From contig CM054116.1 of the NCBI GenBank assembly GCA_028673005.1, positions 70,507,315 to 70,571,314 on the forward strand: 64,000 nt of DNA, in the 5' to 3' direction. This DNA is from Tanypteryx hageni. Its lineage: Eukaryota; Arthropoda; Insecta; Odonata; Petaluridae. The notes under the pieces are model-generated. The model saw only the letters and a list, made by a program, of their open reading frames with translations, did no database searches and had not been told where the DNA came from. Made by a program: the position numbers and the translations under genes. How positions within the stretch are numbered: position 1 is the first letter of the stretch; each line of letters starts with the position of its first letter. This document shows positions 38,601 to 50,526 of this stretch, in pieces.

Positions 38601-40615
38601 CAATCACACACATCCGTGCTTAGAGCGTGATTAGAACCCGCTACCTTATCATTGGGAAACTCGTCATTGGGAAGCAGACACGCTAGCCACCCCACCGGCT
38701 AAATAGCATAAGAATTTTTATATAGCGATATTTTGTAATAATATAAAATTTTTACTACTCGTATACATTTACTTGCATGACCAGCAGCAGTTCGACGACG
38801 AGCAAGAGGTTGCCGGCGCAGGATTTGGCACGGGCTTCCCTACGTACGCCACCGTACCTCGGGGACTGCAATTCACATGCAGCGACAGACAGCCTGGTTA
38901 CTACGCCGATCCCGAGGCCCAATGCCAGGTGCGGATCAAATAGAAAAAAACACTGGTGTTGTCCCGCTTGCTGACATACATGCGTGCACTTTGTTCTCTC
39001 TTTGGGATTTTCCCAAAAGGAATGAAAAATGGGTATTCCTTTTTAGTGACATCTGTGGAAACGATATATAATTTATTTGTTACGTTTCGGAAACTGACGA
39101 AAATTTTGGTTTTTATGGATGCAAATTATAATAAAACCACGAAAATATTCTTTACGTTATATCTAAGGTAATTACTGACCAAAAAGAGAAGATGACGGCA
39201 CACTGCCTTGTTTAAAAAGTAAAGAAAAAATTATCTTAAAAATTAACAATCCGAATTAATAAATAAAACATGGGAAGGCGTTTCTTCCACCTGTGAGATT
39301 CATTTATTTTTGCAAATTTTATCCATTCATTGTGGGGCGGAGTTGTTAATGGGAAAAATACCCCAGGAATTCCCAAGTATGTCTGCAATTGGTAAGATAA
39401 CAACCCTGTCCGCAATTGCCGCCATTGCATAAAACCCAGTCTTTTACTTAAATGGGCATAATATTCAGGTTTTATAACTCGAATTTGGACCTGAAGATGT
39501 TACCTCCAAAAAATACACATTAAATTCAAGAAAGTTAACTTTGTCTCGGGAAGAATTCTAATTAGGTCGCGATAATCTGACCTCTGCTTTCTGCATTTCT
39601 TTCGGGAAAAGAATCTTTCTCATAACGCTACTGTGAATTTTGTTTTGGTTGAAATTAAATTGTAAAACTAGGGACTAAATATAAACAATCAATTGATATT
39701 TTCTCCTCGACCCGGATAACTAATCCATTTTCAAAACTTGCTTGACGAGAAATATCCATTTACGCCACTGCTCACGACAGATACATATCGTTGAAACAAA
39801 ATTATTAAAGATTTTCTTCAAATTTCTGATAGATGTAAAATGATAAAATATTTCGTTTTTTGATGTGTTCAAATTTATTAGAACGCATTTCAGTAATTTT
39901 TGAGGGTTTTAACAATAATTTTTGTATTTTGTTCAAATGAACTATTAACGTGTATGAACTGAACTACTTTATCTTGAACAATGGCAATAAAAATGGTCTT
40001 ATGTTAATTCAAAATTTTGTAATATATTGAAAAGGATTAAATATTTTTTACGTTACTGTTTTATTAATGCTATTCTGCAACTATGCAAGAAAATAAGATA
40101 ACTCTTTGTAAAAGTGAAATGATAATTTAATCGTTTTGAGAAAAGAGCGAGTCGACGTATTTTTCAATCTTAGTTACATCACGTTGTCCGAGTAATAAAC
40201 TTCTCTTCAAAAATAAGATCGCGAACGAAAAACATTTCATCATAATCTCAATTATTTTTTCAATCTATCATCTGTCAGCTTTGTGAGGTTGGATTCGTTG
40301 CATTTGTCGTCTAAGCTAAATAGGGCAAAGTTATACTGGTGCTATAACAGGAGGACACAAATCATTAATAAAAAGTATAAACGTAATTTTAAGATTGTTT
40401 TAGGTCATAATAATTCATGCTTCTCTCTGTTTTAGGTATGGCACTGGTGCCTTCCATCTGGTTCAAAGTATAGTTTCCTCTGTCCCAACGGCACCGTCTT
40501 CAACCAGATTCACCGTGTTTGCGACTGGTGGTTCAACGTGGATTGCCCGATTGCAGCTCAGTACTACAGCGTCAATAACGACCTCTACAAGGATAAATCT
40601 GGAAACCCCATTTAA
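29219..40615 (+). CDS. Gene B: secreted single-domain chitin-binding protein (CBM14/peritrophin-A), three coding exons
   Basis: Coding exons 29219-29290, 38785-38928 and 40436-40615 splice in phase 0 to 131 aa. Residues 1-24 are a signal peptide ending in MMLAMA. Residues 25-55 are an acidic then Gly-rich linker. The CBM14 domain has cysteines at 56, 71, 77, 88, 101 and 109 with spacing 14-5-10-12-7. Trp74, Trp76, Tyr84, Phe86, Trp103 and Trp104 are aromatic residues suited to stacking on sugar. A sequon is at Asn90. A 22-residue polar tail ends the protein. It shares the GYYAD and TVFNQ blocks with gene A, 18 kb upstream on the same strand, so the two are likely tandem paralogs. Expected role: binding chitin in cuticle or peritrophic matrix. 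It may be expressed separately from gene A, since it has its own promoter. Confidence 0.87.
29364..29402. repeat. (GA)n-rich microsatellite
   Basis: Interrupted GAGAAA and GAGAGA units follow the gene B signal-peptide exon by about 75 bases, at the start of intron 2. Confidence 0.75.
29597..29670. repeat. (CT)n then (CA)n compound microsatellite
   Basis: TCTCTTTC-type units to about 29648 change directly to CACACA units ending near 29670. Confidence 0.85.
31700..31830 (+). repeat. Dispersed repeat with B-box-like sequence, copy 1
   Basis: The block contains AAATTTGGTAGG, GATCACGTA and the tRNA-like B box GGTTCGACTCC at about 31769-31779, followed by GTGATTTCAAT. The same order appears at 32385-32520 and, on the other strand, at about 48190-48250. 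The B box suggests a SINE head or a fossil polymerase III promoter. No clear A box was found. Confidence 0.5.
32135..32340. repeat. GA-rich low-complexity tract
   Basis: GAGAG and GGGAGG units flank a short non-LTR tail at 32241-32290. The composition resembles the larger minisatellite at 50527-51050, which also abuts the same tail sequence. Confidence 0.75.
32241..32290 (-). mobile_element. Non-LTR retrotransposon 3' tail, copy A
   Basis: On the minus strand it reads TCTCAATATTGCCCTAATAAAG and then a (TATC)n tail. An AATAAA signal next to a microsatellite tail is typical of CR1-like non-LTR elements. Only about 50 bases remain, a severe 5' truncation. Related tails are at 50461-50840. Confidence 0.55.
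32385..32520 (+). repeat. Dispersed repeat with B-box-like sequence, copy 2
   Basis: Matches 31700-31830 over CCAAATTTGGTAGG, GATCACGTA and the B box GGTTCGACTCC near 32468-32478, then GTGATTTCAATCTCCCATATG. It lies directly upstream of the hairpin at 32546-32564 and may be part of the same element. Confidence 0.55.
32546..32575 (+). mobile_element. Possible Helitron 3' terminus
   Basis: A strong hairpin AGCCCGTTTTAAACGGGCT (32546-32564) is followed seven bases later by CTAG (32572-32575) and then T. A GC-rich hairpin a few bases before CTRR, inserted between A and T, is the Helitron 3' signature. The left end was not located and no Rep/helicase frame is present, so this would be a non-autonomous copy. 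Confidence 0.4.
32956..33047 (+). promoter_or_regulatory. Two TATAAAAGG-type boxes in a CpG-richer island of gene B intron 2
   Basis: TATAAAAGG occurs at 32956-32964 and again at 33040-33048, followed by GA-rich DNA. This resembles the layout of the main gene B promoter. No initiator or signal-peptide exon follows before coding exon 2, so an internal start would give a leaderless product or a separate transcript. Confidence 0.25.
33785..34123 (+). repeat. Imperfect tandem duplication, about 170-bp unit, two copies
   Basis: Shared landmarks in order: GAATAATTAAAATTA, ACACTTTCAA, GGTTTATGT, AAATTATGTAG and GGGATTGTTAAAAT. They are at 33813-33943 and again at 33984-34103. Copies differ by substitutions and small gaps. 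Confidence 0.7.
38600..38702 (-). mobile_element. tRNA-derived SINE head, minus strand, 80 bp upstream of gene B coding exon 2
   Basis: On the minus strand, GCCGGTGGGGTGGCTAGCGTG includes an A box (TGGCTAGCGTG, complement 38679-38689). The B box GGGTTCTAATC lies at 38629-38639, about 40 bases further on. This is the internal polymerase III promoter layout of tRNA-derived SINEs. The anticodon arm does not fold as a functional tRNA. The 3' extent below 38600 is uncertain. Confidence 0.6.
38785..38928 (+). CDS. Gene B coding exon 2
   Basis: A 144-base exon encoding residues 25-72: two Gln, an acidic and Gly-rich linker, and the first two cysteines of the CBM14 domain. The acceptor is GACCAG (or CAGCAG three bases on, which would drop one Gln) and the donor is CAG|GTGCGG. 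Both ends are phase 0. Confidence 0.82.
38929..40435 (+). other. Gene B intron 3, phase 0
   Basis: A 1.5-kb AT-rich intron ending in TTCTCTCTGTTTTAG. It interrupts the domain one residue after cysteine 2. No other feature was recognised. Confidence 0.8.
40436..40615 (+). CDS. Gene B coding exon 3
   Basis: Encodes residues 73-131 and the TAA stop, with cysteines 3-6 and the Trp-rich core (VWHWC and CDWW). The frame follows directly from exon 2. A (GA)n tract lies about 100 bases after the stop, probably in the 3' UTR. Confidence 0.86.
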   Translation, partial: VWHWCLPSGSKYSFLCPNGTVFNQIHRVCDWWFNVDCPIAAQYYSVNNDLYKDKSGNPI

Positions 40616-41027
40616 ACGAGAATACGGAAGCCATTCATGCATCGCTCATTCAGAATTCATTCTGTAAATTTGATGACAAAAAAATACAATTTCAAAGGCT
40701 TTGGAACAAAATAGAGAGAGAGAGAGAGAAAGCATTAAAAAAATATATTCTCTCGGGAAAAACTGATGTCTAAGCCGAGTGAAGTTTAGTGGAGTACCCT
40801 TTCTCCATTATGAAGTGTGACAGGAGCTTCGTACCCAGGAAAAGATATTTCTTCGTCTTTGTTTGATTCCTATATTTTCTTTGTGCTTTCATTTCGCTGG
40901 AAATGAATCCGGAATTATGCAGCGTGAGAATACGAAATTTCAATATTTGAGTGATCTTTGGGTTTAGTTTGATATGACTTCCTCCTCAAAATACTTTTCG
41001 AAAACCAAGTTCGAACACATTTCTCGG

Positions 41028-41033
41028 AATAAA
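41028..41033 (+). terminator. Candidate polyadenylation signal for gene B
   Basis: AATAAA, about 410 bases after the stop codon. Another is at 41818-41823. Which one is used cannot be decided from sequence. Confidence 0.3.
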
Positions 41034-41894
41034 CAAATTATTTATATCCTGCGAATTGTTCTTCTCTCTTTGGGTTACCAAATGCCATAAAATTTTAAAA
41101 TGTAAATTATCGACTAATGTATATTTAAGTGTAAATGGAAAAGTTTCCTTGATATCGGTGATGTTTCCGAAACTTACAAACATGCCTTTATGTATAACGA
41201 TAAGATTTTGTGATTCATATGTATATTTTCTGATTTTTTTTATTTTAATGATGCGATCTACAAAGAGCATGTGCCATACAAGCTCAAAGAACCATTGATT
41301 ATCTCTGGAAGCAATCACACTAGAGAAAATCGATAATTCAACATTATTTCTTATTCTAATTTCCACAAATCATTATAAGGGAGCATGGATTAAACAGTAG
41401 AATAGTTTGAATACCATATATTCTATACAATTAAAAAATTAAAACAGGAATTGGAGAACAATGATTTGACTGCGTTATCAACATTAATACTAATAAGACT
41501 TCATGATCAAATGTGTCATATTCATACCACATTATAAATAACCACAGCAAAAGAATAGAATAAAAAATTAAAATTATAAAAATAACAAAATTTTAAAATT
41601 CACTTCGGCTGGAGTGTAAATATGAGACCGACATATTTGTCGAAAGGTTAAAATAAAAGACGGCTTCATGAATCAACTTGTATTATGTATTTATGTATAC
41701 AATCTTTCATTGAACTATGGATAAATTATGCATCAGGATGTTCCTAAATTAAGGTATGGTATTGTGTCATCAGCTATCTTCTCTCTGATTATTTAAGTGT
41801 ATCATTTGTCATGCATGAATAAAATATAACCAGTTTTCTTTTGTTATTAATTCAACCCTTGTCATGTAAAAATGGGCTAATCTTCGAAACTTGT

Positions 41895-42160
41895 TCAAGA
41901 ACAAGCAATTTTAAAATGTACTTCCCTTAGGTATCTCCAACAGCCACAAGATTAAAAACCCATATGCACATTTCGGCTACAAAGCAGTCGTCTTCAGCGG
42001 TAATTCACCGAAAATAGATTCTAAAATAATACTATTACATAATATGGTTTTTTTAACCTTGTTGTGGCTATTGGAGATACCTAAGGCAAATACATTTTTT
42101 AAATTGCTTATTCTTGAATTTTTTCAGCCATAAGACGAGCTCGATTGTTCCCTGTTGAAT
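41895..42160. mobile_element. Second palindromic repeat family, copy 2, with hammerhead-like core
   Basis: The arm at about 41895-41950 (AAGAACAAGCAATTTTAAAA ... GGTATCTCCAACAGCCACAA) is inverted at about 42061-42116. Between them the minus strand reads CTGAAGA (complement 41991-41997), a weak stem, then GAAA (complement 41971-41974). The sequence matches 21770-22100 over long stretches. No frame was recognised. Confidence 0.55.
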
Positions 42161-45100
42161 TTGAAACTTGCTTTAAACATTATCATATTGCAACTGAAAT
42201 ATTACAGGCATACGAATACGTAATATTATGCATCAAAATTTTAAAAATATTTCATGTTCAAAACATATTTGTATTGAAAAATAATTATGAATATCTATAA
42301 TAAAGCAAAGACGGATTAATAAGCTCAAAATTTCCAATTTTTCCTTCCAAAAATTTTGCTTATACATAAATCTTGTAATAGCAGTGATTTATTTAAGCTT
42401 TGATGATACTGTGCCGAAGTTACTTCAAGGAATAAGTACTTAAGCATATTATACCACATGCACTGATGTTAAATCCGATGCCAACGTCTCATATCAGCAA
42501 CGATCCATTTACTTACAATGAAGAAAAGTTTTTATTTTCTCTGCATCAAAGTCATTTAGAGACCGCGCTAAAAACTGTTTTATCTCCGCTTCACATAGAG
42601 CGAGAGACAATGAATGAGTGAGACAAAACGCTACCATATGGTTCGCAGAAAAAAAGATTGTAAGACTTAATAAATTCCGAGTAAAATACTTTTCAATGCG
42701 TCATTTTATAGAATCACTACCCAATTCGTTTACAGAGCCAAGCGCGTAGCACGAAATATTTCATTACGGTTAAAATGATTGCGAATATAGTGTCTTAACG
42801 ATATCCTAGGGAAGACTAAAGTTTTCTCCTAATGCGGCTTTTACCTTAATTTGATTGCACGTATTTAAGGTATGCGTATGTCTTCGACGCTAAATTTACA
42901 CGGAGGAGATCATTAAATTGCAATTTCAAACTGGTTATAACTAATGTGAGAAATAGGCGCTTGGTGTTACGCATGGCTAAGAGAGAATGAAGTTATTTTT
43001 CTCGTGGAAATCCTTTGACCGCATTCACAACAACAAAAATTCGATTCTAATAAGATAATAGCGCTTTTTTTACACCATTGGTAATGAGAAATTTGATTAT
43101 ATAACTATATTTGAAATTGTAATCAAATTTGAGCCAATAAACTATGTCACATTTGTATTAATTTGATTGCTTATATGTACTCGTTTCTGGGGAAATATCT
43201 ACATATATACATATATAAAGGGTCGGTGTTATATTTTATTCCTCAAAGTAATTTTGGCCTTCTTAGTAGGTAGTTATTATTAAATGTTACCGCTGCCGAG
43301 ACCAGCATCATTTATATATCTCGGTCGGCCGAGCAATTAGTAATATTTTAAAACCCAGATACGCTAAAAGAATAAAACCGGTGCAGCAATAATTTAAATG
43401 ATTGAGATAGCTATTTTTTCCCAGAACAATGGTTTGGCGAATTTAAAATTTCTTTAAGACTGCAACGAAAAATCCCGTGGTATTTACGATTCCTCGAAGC
43501 AGTGGCGTACCGGAAAATGTGTATACCCCTCCTCCCCCCCCCGCCAAAATAAAATTGTCTCGAAAAAAATATGGGCTCCCTTTGGCCATGGGCCCTCCGC
43601 CGCGCGGGGGTGTCCGGTACGCCGCTGCTTCTAAGCATTATCGAAGTTACACCACCGATATTAGAAATAAATGAGATATAATTTTTTAATTCGAAAAACA
43701 AATGCATAATCATGTTACCACACAATTTTTTAATATTTAAAGTCACCCTCGGGTGTTAAGTGGCATTTGAAAATGCCTTCCGGATAGTGCGAAAAAATCA
43801 TAAACCTATGACGATATGTTAATTTATTCAAAATCAAAAAGAAATTATTTTATTCTAGCAAGATGAGTAGAATCCGATCCAACTTTAATCCGCACGAATT
43901 TCGGCCTAGACAACATCCGGCATTGGAGGAAGAGGGGAGTCTTTTGTTTTCGTTGTTGCATTGTTTCGCCAAGGATAGGTAGAAACTTATGCTTGGGTTA
44001 AAATGACACTTACGAAGCTACATCTATTTTCGACCGACATTTATGGCAACAATTGAATTATTTCCTCCTTTGCGATATCGCGGTCCGTTAGCGACGCAGT
44101 CTCATTAATTAAAAATGATAGATCCTTCGCGCTAAGAATGGGATGCATTCATTATTTACGAATATTCATCCAAATTTTCAATCAGATAATTTCAGACGTG
44201 CAAGCGTTTTAAAGCCAAGGGCGCTTGATGGTATGCATGTGTTGGCGTGGTTGCCTTTCTCTCTCTTCCACCTATTCTTTCGCCAGGATGTGACCGAGTA
44301 ATTTTTGATCAGAGGCTTCACATAATTAACAATATGATGACTGGAAAGTGTAAATAATAACTTGGGCTTCTTCGAAAATTGAAAAAAATTGGATAATTTT
44401 AGAGACCAGCGCATTTTGCATGCACAAATATAGGATTTCTTCAGAATTGGAGTACGAAAGGTTTAACAAGCAAAAAATGTACCACAGTTTACGAAATATT
44501 CAGGTAAAAAGTGAAAACAGATGAAATTTATGCGTTAAAGAATTTTTATTCTTATTAAATACACATTAACTCTTTCCATTATCTTAACATCTTAAATATT
44601 TTCACTTCTGAACAATTGCTTTTTAACAAACAATTAGGGAAATAACCCATGATTACAGACAATGTGAAATGAAACAAAAATAAATTTGTTGGAGATTTAT
44701 AACTCACTCTCACAATGTAGTAATTTTTAAAAATTTACCATTGGTTAGATTGCACTAATAGCAATCTATGCAAACATACGGCCAAATCTCTACCAACACC
44801 GTTTGATTGTATCAGCTCAGTCCTTAGCCTTTTCAACTGAACTAGAATTTGTCCAAGTTTATTACCTCCCTTATTATTAATTACTATGAGCTTTCTTACA
44901 ACGCATCAGTTCAATGTTCATTCCAGTAAACAAATAAACAGTTAATGCAAGTTTATACATAATTTTAACTTCACAATTATTTTATATATTAATGATAGGC
45001 TTATTAGAATATAGATTGTAATAACTTTTGTATTCCTGGTTAAATGGTAATCAAAATATTGCGCTCTCGAATAATCTTTAAAAATTGCTTGTTCTGGGTT

Positions 45101-46110
45101 TCTCAGCACTGCATTTGATGTTTTTCAGGACTGCACTTAAATAATTTTTCACTGGTTAACTGCTTGTTCTAATTCACGAATGTGATGATTTCTTGTCTTA
45201 TTTTGTTGCGTTAACATCTATTCCGATTTTTAACAATCTTGTACTGCATATTTGATTAGATTAATTTGTTCATTTATCGGTTTAAGTTGAGTTATAGAAT
45301 ATTCATAAAAACTAATACATATTTTTCAGAATTTTGAAGTTGGCACTCCAAGGTTTTGATAAGAAAATATGTACTCCCATTTGTCCAAAAAATTTCCCAA
45401 CTTGTGTTGCTGATTTGAGAATAATATTCCACCCACAATTATTTCAGCTGAAAACGAATTGGTCACTTTATGCATATACAGACGGAAGGACAATTAAAAA
45501 TCAATTGTTGTGAAAGAGGGCTGTATATTTTTCAAATTTAAAATATTTTTTTTCTTTATTACATTGGATACGTAATAGTAATGATATTAATAATAGAATA
45601 ATTTTTACTAAAGTCTAATTATTAATGGAGTTTTAATTTCCCTACTGGTCATTGTTTTACTCATCCGTTCTTTTCCTTTGTTCGCATAATCTTTTATTTC
45701 CTCGGGAAATAGTTTTATCACTTAATTCCCTTCAAAAATGACGAAAAATTCTAAAAAATTGCTGACGATGATTTGATCTTGTGGAAATTCAAGTTAATAT
45801 CTGCGGAAATAACAGATTTTAATATAATTTCCTTTTTTAAGTGTAAGTTAAATAATTCAAGGAAGCGATCGGCTAATTCTTTGCTGAAGTTCTAATGATA
45901 AGCACATTCTATGTTCACCGTTAGTTCAATTGAATAAGATTGCATTCAGAATACTTTTGAACTTACTTAATCATTTGTGGAGGATTAGACTTAAGGAGGG
46001 GAGCAGTTAAAGATCATTTATTGGTTTTCAGATTAATTATAACAGTCTAAAATAAAAATGTATTCCGTTAAATATGGCTTAATTGTCTATTTGCTCTTAT
46101 GCATGTATAG
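42161..46110. other. Intergenic DNA without a recognised gene
   Basis: Uniformly AT-rich apart from the miniature element at 43500-43627. Nothing recognisable was seen on either strand. Confidence 0.5.
43500..43627. mobile_element. hAT-like miniature element, 128 bp, CAGTGGCGTACCGGA ends
   Basis: The left end CAGTGGCGTACCGGA and the right end on the other strand CAGCGGCGTACCGGA match at 14 of 15 positions. The flanks CCTCGAAG and CTTCTAAG match at six of eight positions. The interior is GC-rich with a poly-C run and codes for nothing. Confidence 0.75.
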
Positions 46111-46382
46111 CCAAGGTTCCCAGCTTGGTGCTTGCGAGCACCGCTATCATCTTTGGCAGCCTAAATGTGCTATTCCACTATACTTGCGATAAATCGCGTT
46201 TCCTATCACCAGTAATTTCATTTGCTCAGTTGATTTCTTTCTAAACCAATTTAACGGCATTTTTTATAACTTTGACGGTTTGATTTTATTTATGATCATT
46301 CTTTTTTTGCAAAATTATAGTGATTCTAGCTTAATATTATTGGATACAACTTGGTGCTTGCCACATTGAAGAGATTATGTTT
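46111..46382. mobile_element. hAT-like miniature element, copy 3 of the AGCACCGC family, decayed right end
   Basis: The left side (AAGGTTCCCAGCTTGGTGCTTGCGAGCACCGC, in parts) and CATCTTTGGCAGCCT match 12106-12394. The right side keeps CTTGGTGCTTGCCACATTGAA but then loses the terminal CCCTG, so the right boundary is approximate. Confidence 0.6.
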
Positions 46383-47156
46383 ATTATCAATCAGGTAACT
46401 GCAAAAATGACAAATAGTATTATTTTGAATTTTACATAAAATTTCACCACCTTCTTAATTACTTTATATTGAAACATTATATAAGAAAAGTCTTTCTTTG
46501 TATATGAAATCAAAATCCTATCCAAATTGGCCTCTAATAACTGCTCATTGAGGTGTACGTTCCACAGGATAACACAGAATTGAATAAAATAGTCTTAAGT
46601 TGTATTTTCCTTTGTTCCTGTCTCTCCCCCATTTCTCATCAGGAGACTCGAAGACTCTGTGATTTGAAATGATTAAGTTTTATTTGTGAACTCCTTATGT
46701 ATATATTTTCGACATGGCATTAAGAGTATTGAATTGGTGATGTACTAATACCTACTTTAAACGTAATACACCAGGAAGTGCCTATTTAAAAGTTAATAGC
46801 TGATATTAAGGCGTTGTTTCCTTAACAGTTCAATACCGATTTCATTGTAAGCTGTTTCCAACGATCTTCACAGACTTTATCATATTTGTATAATGACATT
46901 TAATGAGGATGTCTTATACTAAATTTAATCAAAATACGTCCATCAGTTCAAAAGATGAAGGACGCGACAAACAAACGATACGTGCCTATAACAGGGAGAA
47001 CAGTATTTCAGACTTATAGTGGTATTACAGGACTTGCAAAGACTCCGAAAAGAGGATATGAGGCTACGACCATTCGCGACAAGTTAATGAATTAAGTATT
47101 TCATGTCACAAGAAGGACGTGTATCATGGCAAGGCAAGTATTTGTAAAGTATAAAA

Positions 47157-47160
<4 letters not shown>

Positions 47161-47217
<57 letters not shown>
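47161..47217. repeat. (TA)n microsatellite
   Basis: An uninterrupted run of about 28 TA dinucleotides. Confidence 0.95.
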
Positions 47218-47220
<3 letters not shown>

Positions 47221-48189
47221 TATATTCATTCTTAAATGCTGATTTTTTAGTTATGTTTCAAAACTAATATGTTATTTTAAAATATCTATGTATCAATAAA
47301 GTAGCTTACCTCATTGAGCTCAATTTCTGTGTCCCTTCCTGGACTCTGTTCATCAGTTTCCAAAACAAAAATTAAACTTTTATAAGCAAACCATCCAGAT
47401 TGTTAAATCTCGTCAGCAGCTTATCCACTTTTTTTCTGGACAATTTTGGTATGCTCCTTGTGAAAGTTTGTACGTAAACTTTTAATTTTCTTTAAAATAT
47501 TTTTTGAATCACAGGAGTATTTGTCTGTTAGTTGATTCAAGGCACTATTTCCTTTTTCTTATTTTTACAATTTGGAATACAAGATTGCCATAATTTGAGG
47601 AACTGCTGATAATCTTCCATGAAATTTAAAGTAAATTCTTGGCTCCACTCCCTAATCATTTAAAAGCTGAGCAGTAATAAAAGCAGTAAAATAAAAACAA
47701 ACAGCAAAATAAAAACACAATAAGTTTAAACGAAGTTGAACTGAAGAGAGAAATGACAGGAAAACGAGTGCTGCACAACAAGTGGCAAGGAGATTCCCAT
47801 CTGGACTGGGCAACTCATGCAAGCTTCGGCCACTCAACTTTTCCAGGAAAAATGGCATGCGTCATTGTATGCCATTCTCGACAATTTGTGGCATGCAACA
47901 TATGGCACAAAAAGTGGCACCGTGTAAACCCGCCTTTATAGTCACTAATTCAATCGGAGACAACAATTTGGGTCGCCTTGGCAACACCCGGAAAGAGTAC
48001 GAAAAAGCCATAAAATTTCGAAAAGAGATGCGTTTCTGAGAAATTATATTATGTAACATCAAAACATCACAAGAATAAGATTTTATAATTTTAGCCTTCG
48101 AATAACGTAAACACGGAGAAATTCGGCCCATATTTACATTTTTAATGAATGAAAGAAATAAACCTTACCTTGAAAAATCAAAACTCCTG

Positions 48190-48330
48190 TGTAAACATAT
48201 GGAAAAATGTAATCGTCTCCCGGAGTCGAATCCGGGACACTTCCGTAAACGAAAATAGTTTTCCCGAGGTCTCCTAGTTGGCAGAAACAAAATGGCGTTT
48301 ACAGCATTTCTCTATGACAGACTGTTCAAG
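48190..48330 (-). repeat. Dispersed repeat with B-box-like sequence, copy 3, minus strand
   Basis: On the minus strand GTCCCGGATTCGACTCCGGG, then GAGACGATTACA and CCATATG, aligns with the same order at 32468-32510. It ends next to a GGACAGACAGACGGAC patch at about 48343-48378. Confidence 0.5.
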
Positions 48331-50460
48331 AGAAAAAAGGGGGGACGGACAGACAGACGGACGGACAGACTGACAGACATTGAGTAATTATATATAAAAG
48401 ATTTTACGAACATAAGTAAGCGGAAAATATTATTTTGTATGTCTGTGATAACATAATTAAGAATTTATTACTTGAGTGTTTTCCATTGGGCCTCCTCTGC
48501 AAGAAGGGTCTTACGTACTGCGTAGGCATAGCTACGCCACTTTTTCATAGTAACTTAGTTATAAAAGGTGTATTTTCACTTGTGATCCGGATAAAGATCT
48601 TATTTTTACATACATTACTCCTTACATGTTTTATTACTGATGTAAATTAATTAATAATGCTTATATGATATATTCCAGTAAAGTATTAAAAATACTTTTT
48701 CGAAATATTAAATGCATTATTCTTACAAAAATATTACACATAAGATTTCATAACATAAACAATGAAAAATAATCATAGTCTACTTCTCCTTCACTCCTCC
48801 CTGCGCATTACTTCTGGAGGCTTCGCATTGGCTGAAATGTAGACGTCTATGGCTCAAAAATCTTTTCAAATTTTTTTATCCAAATGAAAACATACCATGA
48901 TGGCCAAATAGGCTACAAACCGCTCACAAGATGCCACTACAGTCAAAAGGAACGTACCCACTTGACCGCCTCTCCTGGGCACGCAGCGCCTGCGGTATGA
49001 TTCGAAACTGCTTTGAACGCGATTAGGTTGTAGCGCGAGATTCTCTGAAATTTCGATTCAAAGAGCTCAATCACTTTTGTTTCTGTGCGTTAAAAATCTA
49101 TTTCATCCAAGGAATAATTTGGAGTAATTTTACAAAGATTAGGTTTAATTAACCAAAATGTTATACACGACATTCACAAGGGTAATCACTTTTCTTCCTA
49201 AACTCTTGAAAATGACCAAGCTATTCATTGCACTACCTCTTAGATGCCAATTGCGCGTAGGTAAGAGGGAATCAGCAGGTCTTTAAAAAATGTTATATAT
49301 AAACGATAGTAATATCAGAAACTTTATTTAAGACACCGTAAAATGTGAATTATGAATTAACCTACATGTAATTAGCAAAGAAATATCTTACGTAAAACGA
49401 ATAAACTGATAGGTACAAAGTATATAATACATTCCTACTAAGGAGTTTTATTATATAAATTGATTTATATATTATGTACCTATTTTGCCACTACATCTGA
49501 CGTATGGAGAAAGATAATAAATCGGCAGAATATGTTAATTTTAAATATTAAATATGAAAGAAATGCGCAGGAACATAGCAAAGGATTCCAATATTAAATT
49601 TAACAGATGTCACTGCAGTATTTAACAACTTTAATGTTTACTATAACAACAATTATTTAAAACAAATTATTTTCTATAAAATGTCATACAAAATCTAATA
49701 AAATTTAATTTTTCATGGTTATTTTATTCAACTGAAAATAATATGCACCTGATGGATTATCTATTTGAAATCAACAAGTGAGTTTTTATGTTTTATTGTC
49801 GCAAGTCCAATTTTTTCGTAACTAAAATTTTACTAAATATTCTCACTAAAATGACAATCAAAATATAGTCTATGCAGACAATCAGTGTTCAATCGCTTAT
49901 TTTATAGATTAAAAGTAAAACTAAATTTATATGCTAATGAGATATTTTTTAAAATTTTCAACACAAAACAGTACTATGTAAAATATTATAATAGTATATT
50001 GTACGGTGCTACATATCAATGAAAACATTTCGTAATATATGGCAATCAATATCAACATTAAAAAGTTAACCTTAGGTTAATTATTCAAATACTTATCGCT
50101 TAAAAACAAAGTTACTGAATACGTCTATTAAATGTTTGAACATTTATAACAATGATTAATGTTGACTTACATTATAATCATTGACGTGGCCAAATGCCTC
50201 GGGCCCGAGAGCCCCCAATTTTTTCTTATATAGAAAAAATAAAAAAATCGGCGATTTCTCTTATTATCCCAATTTCTGAATTACTTTCCAGTTAATCATT
50301 ACTTTCGGGCAGTGTAATTTAAACGACTATATAGATGTAAAGTAAGAGAGAGGGGGAAAAAGAGATATCGAATGGAAAGTACATAGAAAAAGTGTGGTAT
50401 AGAATTAGTCTATTTTTCCAGAGAAGGAGAGAGAAAGGAGAGGGAGGATGGGAGGGAGGA

Positions 50461-50520
50461 AGGATACGTCTTTATTAGGGCGAGATTGAGACTAACCAGT
50501 CTCCTCTTCCATCTAACCCA
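50461..50520 (-). mobile_element. Non-LTR 3' tail, copy B
   Basis: On the minus strand GGTTAGTCTCAATCTCGCCC, then TAATAAAGACG, precedes a purine/pyrimidine simple tail. Same family as copies A, C and D. Confidence 0.6.
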
Positions 50521-50526
50521 AGAGAA

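Larger units (their letters stand above)
29291..38784 (+). other. Gene B intron 2, 9.5 kb, filled with repeats
   Basis: It begins GTAAGA and ends in GCATGACCAG. It contains GA, CT and CA microsatellites, a non-LTR 3' tail, two tRNA-like repeats, a possible Helitron end, a tandem duplication near 33785-34123, a tRNA-derived SINE close to the acceptor, and CpG-richer islands at 32.8-33.7, 35.7-36.1 and 37.0-37.6 kb. The islands could be enhancers or alternative promoters; no coding exon was recognised in them. Confidence 0.7.
46383..50460. other. Intergenic DNA without a recognised gene
   Basis: Contains a long (TA)n tract, a third dispersed B-box repeat and a GGAC-rich patch. A 180-bp stretch at 47760-47940 is rich in TGGCATGC-like motifs and ends in GTGTAAACCCGCC, which may be another inverted-repeat element. 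No gene was seen. Confidence 0.5.
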
